DNA from: CAVWSM01 sp963799425
GTDB taxonomy: Bacteria; Actinomycetota; Actinomycetes; Jiangellales; Jiangellaceae
Assembly (NCBI GenBank): GCA_963799425.1
Contig: CAWCXA010000013.1
Location: 186,001-250,000, forward strand
Length of the DNA: 64,000 bases
Direction of reading: 5' to 3'
The position numbers and the translations under genes were made by a program. Below are positions 59,898-64,000 of the stretch, one piece after another (positions within the stretch are counted from its first letter, which is position 1; every line of letters starts with the position of its first letter). Under the pieces are notes generated by a model. It searched no databases, was not told the origin of the DNA, and saw only the letters and a program-made list of their open reading frames with translations.

Positions 59898-61097
59898 TCA
59901 CTGCTCCGCGGAGTCGGCACCCTGCTTGACGCCCACCTTGGGTTCGACGACCACGAGAGTCATGGTGACGAGCCCGGCGAGGAGCAAGCCGGTGATGAGC
60001 ACGGGCTCGGTGCTGGCGCTCGAGGCAAGGACCAGTACGGCCGCGATCGGCACCGAGTATCGATGCATCGCTGACGGTGGCTTGGCGCGGAAGTAGAGCC
60101 CCCACACGCTGAGCAGGTAGATGGTCACCGGCACGGTCAGGGTCAAGCCGGCCTGTGCATCGGTGAGCTCCGTGGGATGCGTGGCTTGGTCGACTGCTAC
60201 CGCAAGGCCGGCGCCCACCCCGGTCGCGCCGAGCAGAACCCAGTAGTGCCCGTAGCCCCAAACGAAGGCGGACGACGGGTGCCGCGTGAAGACCAGCCGG
60301 GCTCGCTCTATGACTTGCCCAGCGGGCGCGTCGAAGTAGATCCACCACATCGAGAACACAGCAAGAAGCCCACCCACGATGATGGGCAGCAGCGCATCGA
60401 GCGTTCCGTCCGCGTCGAGCGCCAGCTGCACACCGACGGTCGCGGCGAGCACCGACTCGCCGAGCACGATGATGGTGAACAGTCCGTAGCGCTCGGCGAT
60501 GTGCCCCGGGTGCCATGACGTTCGTCCGGCCGCCTCGGCCCATACGGGTACGGCCAGCTCGGCCGCCACCAACAGTAGCGAGGTGGGCAGCAGCAAGCTA
60601 TCGGGCAAGGCGAGGCGCAGGACCCAGCCGGCCTGCACCAGGGTGATGCCAACGGCGAACCGCAGCGCGCTTGCACGGCCCGCCGGATGTGACGCGGCCG
60701 CCCTGAGCCATTGCCCGACGAGGGCGATGCGCAAGACAACGTAGCCGGCTGTGATGACGACGTAGTCCTGGTCCTCGAACGCGCGCGGTATCCCGGCGGC
60801 AAAGATCAGTACGCCGGTCACTTGCACGAACACTGCCAACCGATAGAGGGCGTCGTCGGTGTCGTAGGCCGATGCGAACCAGGTGAAGTTCACCCACGTC
60901 CAGAAGATTGCGAAGAAAACCAACGGAAATGTGATCAGCGTGTTCTTCACGTCGCCGTCGACCAGACCGTGGTGCACGCTGACTGTCGCTTGTGCGACGG
61001 CCACCACAAACGTCAGGTCGAGGAACAGCTCAAGAGGTGTCGCGCCTCGATGCGCCTCATCTGGATCGCGGGCGGACATGCGCACATGCACCGGCAT
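59898..61097 (-). CDS. Second LtrA-family membrane protein
   Basis: About 399 residues and roughly eleven membrane segments. The family signatures are ATPLELFLDLTFVVAVAQAT and HIAERYGLFTIIVLGESVLA, matching the LtrA at 34.0 kb in plan but not closely in sequence. Start choice is uncertain: ATG 61097 (MPVHVRMSARD), ATG 61079 or TTG 61121. It sits alone beyond the accessory region. Function unknown. Confidence 0.85.
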   Translation of the reverse strand: MPVHVRMSARDPDEAHRGATPLELFLDLTFVVAVAQATVSVHHGLVDGDVKNTLITFPLVFFAIFWTWVNFTWFASAYDTDDALYRLAVFVQVTGVLIFAAGIPRAFEDQDYVVITAGYVVLRIALVGQWLRAAASHPAGRASALRFAVGITLVQAGWVLRLALPDSLLLPTSLLLVAAELAVPVWAEAAGRTSWHPGHIAERYGLFTIIVLGESVLAATVGVQLALDADGTLDALLPIIVGGLLAVFSMWWIYFDAPAGQVIERARLVFTRHPSSAFVWGYGHYWVLLGATGVGAGLAVAVDQATHPTELTDAQAGLTLTVPVTIYLLSVWGLYFRAKPPSAMHRYSVPIAAVLVLASSASTEPVLITGLLLAGLVTMTLVVVEPKVGVKQGADSAEQ

Positions 61098-61164
61098 CCC
61101 ACCATCTTGGCGTTCCCCCAAGTGGCGGTCGCGTTGCGATGCCTACGCGAGCGAGCCGGACAGG

Positions 61165-61539
61165 CTAGATCGAGCAGCCTGCGAGATCGGACTCGTTGAC
61201 CTTCTCCTCGCCATCTACAGTGACGACGAGTGAGCCGGTGCAGCCCGACGTGTCGAGCGAGCCGTCGAACGTCGCGGAGACCTCGAGGCCGTCAGTCGTC
61301 CGCGCCGAGCAGTCAACGGATCCCTCGGCGCCGACACCCTCGACGGACAGGTCGGGGTTGCAGTCAGGCGGACCATCGAGCTGTATGCCGTGCGCGGCAA
61401 GCTGGTCGCTGAGGATCGACTCGATCGCCTCCGCTGCGGCGTCGTTGGTCGCCGAGTCGACCGCATCCTGCACTTCAGAGCAGCCCGACAACACCAGCAC
61501 AGCGGCGGTCACACCGGCCGCAATCCACTTCACCGACAT
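61165..61539 (-). CDS. Small lipoprotein (DUF4333-like)
   Basis: A 124-residue lipoprotein. The signal MSVKWIAAGVTAAVLVLSGC ends in lipobox LSGC. The mature part has an acidic helix and a beta-rich domain with three Cys (PPDCNPDL, VDCSARTT, TSGCTGSL) and a C-terminal AGCSI. The arrangement resembles actinobacterial DUF4333-type lipoproteins. Role unknown. Confidence 0.75.
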   Translation of the reverse strand: MSVKWIAAGVTAAVLVLSGCSEVQDAVDSATNDAAAEAIESILSDQLAAHGIQLDGPPDCNPDLSVEGVGAEGSVDCSARTTDGLEVSATFDGSLDTSGCTGSLVVTVDGEEKVNESDLAGCSI

Positions 61540-61569
61540 GGCTGGGCACTCTACCCATACCGGGCAGGC

Positions 61570-62637
61570 TCAGGGTCGGGTGCGCCCGTCACGGCGCATG
61601 CTCTTGCTGACCGATTTCCAGCGCGCCCGCTCCTGTGCCCGCAGCCGCGCGTCATAGCGCATCTGCTGCCAACGCACCTCGCGTTGCAGCTTGCGCCACG
61701 ACTCCAAGCGCCGCAGATCGAGGGTGCCCGCCTCGACGGCCGCCAGGACTGCACAGCCAGGCTCGGACGTGTGCGTGCAGTCGCGGAACCGGCACTCCTC
61801 GGCGAGCTTGTCGAGCTCTCCGAAGGCGACGCCCAGCGCCTCCTCGTCGCCCACCAGTGACACCACGCGGAGTCCCGGCGTGTCTATCAGCACGGCGCCC
61901 GACGGGAGCGGCAGCAGCTGCCGATGCGTCGTCGTGTGTCGACCCTTGCCGTCGGCGCGCAGCTCGCGCGTCACCATCACGACGCCGCCCATGAGCGCGT
62001 TGGCGAGCGTGGACTTCCCAGCACCGGACGGGCCGAGCAGGACGACCGTACGACCTGGGCGCAGCTCTGCCTTGATCGCGTCAAGACCCTCACCGCGCAC
62101 GGACGACACCGCGATCACCGGCGCACCGGGCGCAGCGGCCGACGCATCCGTGACCCAGGTGTGCGCGTCGTGCACCATGTCGGCCTTGGTCAGGACGACC
62201 AGCGGGGTTGCGCCACTCGACCACGCGAGCACGAGCAGCCGCTCGATGCGGCCAAGGTCGGGCTCGGGATGCAGCGGCTCGACGATCACGACCAGGTCGA
62301 CGTTGGCGGCCAGGATCTGCTCGTGGCTGCTGGCGTCGGCCGACGAGCGGCGCAGCGCGGAGGTGCGCTCGAGCACCGCATCGATCGTGATCCGGTCGTC
62401 TTCCCAGACGCGGTAGCCGACCCAGTCCCCCACTGTCGGGGAAGCCACCGGGTCGTGGGCCATCGCGGCGAGGACGGCGCCACCGAACGTCGCCCGCACC
62501 GCACCCGCCTCGGCGAGCAGGTCGGCGCCCCCGCGATCCACCCGCGACACCCGGGCGGGACGACAGTGCGCCGGGACCTCGGGGCAACGGGAGGCGTTCC
62601 AGCCGAGTTGGGCAAGTTTGTTCGGTATCTCACGCAT
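61570..62637 (-). CDS. rsgA: Ribosome small-subunit-dependent GTPase A
   Basis: Circularly permuted GTPase (355 aa from ATG 62637) that helps 30S maturation. An N-terminal OB fold precedes the permuted motifs: G4 VVLTKADMV, G5 VIAVSSVRGEG, G1 LLGPSGAGKSTLANAL, G3 LIDTPGLR. A C-terminal zinc finger (CRFRDCTHTSEPGC) and a basic tail follow. The in-frame extension above 62637 crosses a terminator and was not used. Confidence 0.94.
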   Translation of the reverse strand: MREIPNKLAQLGWNASRCPEVPAHCRPARVSRVDRGGADLLAEAGAVRATFGGAVLAAMAHDPVASPTVGDWVGYRVWEDDRITIDAVLERTSALRRSSADASSHEQILAANVDLVVIVEPLHPEPDLGRIERLLVLAWSSGATPLVVLTKADMVHDAHTWVTDASAAAPGAPVIAVSSVRGEGLDAIKAELRPGRTVVLLGPSGAGKSTLANALMGGVVMVTRELRADGKGRHTTTHRQLLPLPSGAVLIDTPGLRVVSLVGDEEALGVAFGELDKLAEECRFRDCTHTSEPGCAVLAAVEAGTLDLRRLESWRKLQREVRWQQMRYDARLRAQERARWKSVSKSMRRDGRTRP

Positions 62638-62703
62638 CGAGGCGACCGTACGTGGCCGGCGTCGCGCCGTCAGGTGGTTTATCGCCGAGCACCCAAAGCT
62701 GCA

Positions 62704-62731
62704 GGTCAGGGACCGCTCCGGGCCCCTGACC
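62704..62731 (-). terminator. Terminator-like hairpin after the COG4315-type lipoprotein gene
   Basis: GGTCAGGG (62704-62711) and CCCTGACC (62724-62731) form an 8-bp stem 22 bp beyond the lipoprotein stop and upstream of rsgA on the minus strand. The core resembles the hairpin at 53001. Confidence 0.6.
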
Positions 62732-62752
62732 GCACACCTCACCGGGCTCGCA

Positions 62753-63250
62753 TCACCCCGCGTACCCGCCGCTGGCGGCGCCCGCCGCGATCTTCTCCCC
62801 GTCGGGGCTCATCGCCCACCAGACGCCGTTGATGCCTTGACCTTTCGTGTCGCCGGCGGCGGTGTCGCTGGCGAACAGGTACATCGGGTTGTCATTGATC
62901 GTGAGCTGCTCGGAGCCGTCGTCCCGCGTGACGGAGCCGACCAGGTCAGCGTCAACACCCTCGACGTCTGTGGTTGCCGGAACTGGCGGCCAAATCGCCG
63001 CGCAGTCCCCGTTGCACACGGACTTGGCCGGACTGACCTCGTCGTTGTCGAAGGCGTACAGCGTGCGGCTGGCCTCACCTACGACGACCGTGCCGACCGG
63101 CGTCGACAATGTGCTGACAGCTGCGGCGTCTGCGGCAGCCGCGGCCGGAGCCGTGTCCGACGAGTCGTCGTCGCCGTATCCGCACGCGGACGCCAGTCCG
63201 ATGAAGGCAACGGCTCCTATGACAGTGGTTGCGAGCTTTCGGCGGTTCAT
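62753..63250 (-). CDS. Secreted-repeat lipoprotein (COG4315 type)
   Basis: A 165-residue lipoprotein from ATG 63250 (AAGGGGAA upstream), with signal MNRRKLATTVIGAVAFIGLA and a Cys in ASACGYGDD. Two copies of the family repeat follow: VGEASRTLYAFDNDEVSPAK with CNGDCAAIWPPV, and INDNPMYLFASDTAAGDTKG with GVWWAMSPDG. The family is widespread and of unknown function. Confidence 0.85.
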   Translation of the reverse strand: MNRRKLATTVIGAVAFIGLASACGYGDDDSSDTAPAAAAADAAAVSTLSTPVGTVVVGEASRTLYAFDNDEVSPAKSVCNGDCAAIWPPVPATTDVEGVDADLVGSVTRDDGSEQLTINDNPMYLFASDTAAGDTKGQGINGVWWAMSPDGEKIAAGAASGGYAG

Positions 63251-63346
63251 GCGTGTTCCCCTTCGGTGCGTGATGGACCTTCCGACCACGAGTACGGCGA
63301 CTGGTGGTCGGTTGGTTCACGCGGACAAGGGCGCACGCCCAAGAGC

Positions 63347-64000
63347 TCAGCTGTGTGGTTGCGCCGGACGCCGGTTGGGCCCCCTGGGCCACAAGAGGTC
63401 CCACGATGAGTTGAGTGCGGCACCGATCAGGACGGCAATCGAAATGAGGTAGAGCCAGATGAGCACCGCAATCGGCGCCGCGAGTGGCCCGTAGATCGAC
63501 GTGCTCCCCGTCGACAGGTCGAGCACCCAACGCAACACCACGGCGCCTCCGACCCAGATGGCCAGACAGAGCACGGCCCCAGGGAGGTCACTGGCCCACG
63601 TTGTACGTACGGGGACTGCGATGTAGTAGAGCGTCGTCAGGAAGATCACCGACGCCGACAGCACAACGGGCCAGTAAAGGTGGCGCAGCCACTCGATGCC
63701 TTCGGGCAGCACATCCGCCACAAACACCGGGCCGGCCAAGACCAGCGGAAGCAGGACGATCGCCACAACCAGCGCGACGAGGTAGAGCAGGAACGACAAC
63801 GCGCGCGTGCGCACGATGCCCCGGTGGCCGCCAAAGCCGTACATGATCGCGATGGTGTCCACGAAGACATTCAGCGCCCGCGATCCAGCCCAGAGCGCGA
63901 TCAGGAAGCCGAGCGAGATCACATCCACACGGCCGCCGCCCTCGAGCACGTCGTTCAGCGTGGGTCTGATGATGTCGTCGACAACCTCGGGGGTGAGGAC
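63347..64000 (-). CDS. YihY/BrkB-family membrane protein (partial)
   Basis: The gene runs off the right edge, so the N-terminus is missing. The frame is open from 64000 (VLTPEVVDDIIRPTLNDVLE) to the stop at 63347. It carries family features ALWAGSRALNVFVDTIAIMY, several membrane helices and IYGPLAAPIAVLIWLYLISI, then ALNSSWDLLWPRGPNRRP. Function unknown; the old ribonuclease BN label for this family is not supported. Confidence 0.85.
   Translation of the reverse strand, partial: VLTPEVVDDIIRPTLNDVLEGGGRVDVISLGFLIALWAGSRALNVFVDTIAIMYGFGGHRGIVRTRALSFLLYLVALVVAIVLLPLVLAGPVFVADVLPEGIEWLRHLYWPVVLSASVIFLTTLYYIAVPVRTTWASDLPGAVLCLAIWVGGAVVLRWVLDLSTGSTSIYGPLAAPIAVLIWLYLISIAVLIGAALNSSWDLLWPRGPNRRPAQPHS

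Overview
The window is high-GC DNA from an actinobacterium. Three things point there: phosphatidyl-inositol mannoside genes (pgsA, patA-type acyltransferase, pimA), an SsgA-family regulator, and an actinobacterial gene order (thrS-HIT-pgsA-patA-pimA, pdxS/pdxT-yebC-ruvCAB-yajC-secDF-apt-relA, alaS-ruvX-mltG-aroE-aroCKBQ-efp-nusB). GTG and TTG starts and 1-4 bp ATGA/GTGA overlaps are common. A Nocardioidaceae or other Propionibacteriales host fits, but I cannot fix the genus from sequence alone.

Region 1 (1-18.9 kb) lies mostly on the minus strand. It runs aspS, rarA, two small membrane proteins (DUF948, DUF6167), alaS, ruvX, mltG, aroE, a prepilin-type peptidase, aroC, aroK, aroB, aroQ, an Xaa-Pro peptidase, efp and nusB. 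This covers shikimate synthesis, tRNA charging and cell-wall/translation housekeeping. A plus-strand MMPL transporter lies between rarA and aspS. A decayed DUF559/AbiEi-type gene, flanked by related palindromes, sits between rarA and the DUF948 gene.

Region 2 (18.9-37.3 kb) carries hisS, a metallo-beta-lactamase-fold hydrolase, a membrane-anchored cyclophilin, a DUF349 gene with an apparent frameshift, the relA/spoT homologue, apt, secF/secD/yajC, ruvB/ruvA/ruvC, yebC, pdxT and pdxS. A plus-strand pair (LtrA-family membrane protein plus a VOC protein) separates pdxT from pdxS.

Region 3 (37.5-50.2 kb) holds an ArsR/SRPBCC pair, the phosphatidyl-inositol mannoside cluster, an EF-G-like GTPase, the HIT-thrS pair, tRNA-Val(CAC), an SsgA-like gene, a CGNR zinc-finger gene, a GNAT acetyltransferase and the pabB-pabC pair.

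Region 4 (50.3-61 kb) is accessory. A tRNA-Gly/Cys/Val cluster ends in a 2.46-kb integrated element. The element is bounded by a 51-bp direct repeat of the tRNA-Val(GAC) 3' half and carries a multiply frameshifted tyrosine integrase, two small cargo genes and paired CGGGAACA sites at both ends. Beyond it come small exported or zinc-ribbon proteins, a cupin, and recognisable gene remains (an SRAP/YedK-type peptidase and a VRR-NUC nuclease) in long stretches with no intact gene.

Region 5 (59.7-64 kb) has a second LtrA-family gene, a small lipoprotein, rsgA, a COG4315-type lipoprotein and the start-truncated end of a YihY/BrkB-family membrane protein. A recurring theme across the window is short palindromes at gene ends. 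Some act as likely bidirectional terminators, and some run into reading frames (aroQ/pepP junction, aroK tail, a four-copy array at the relA stop).
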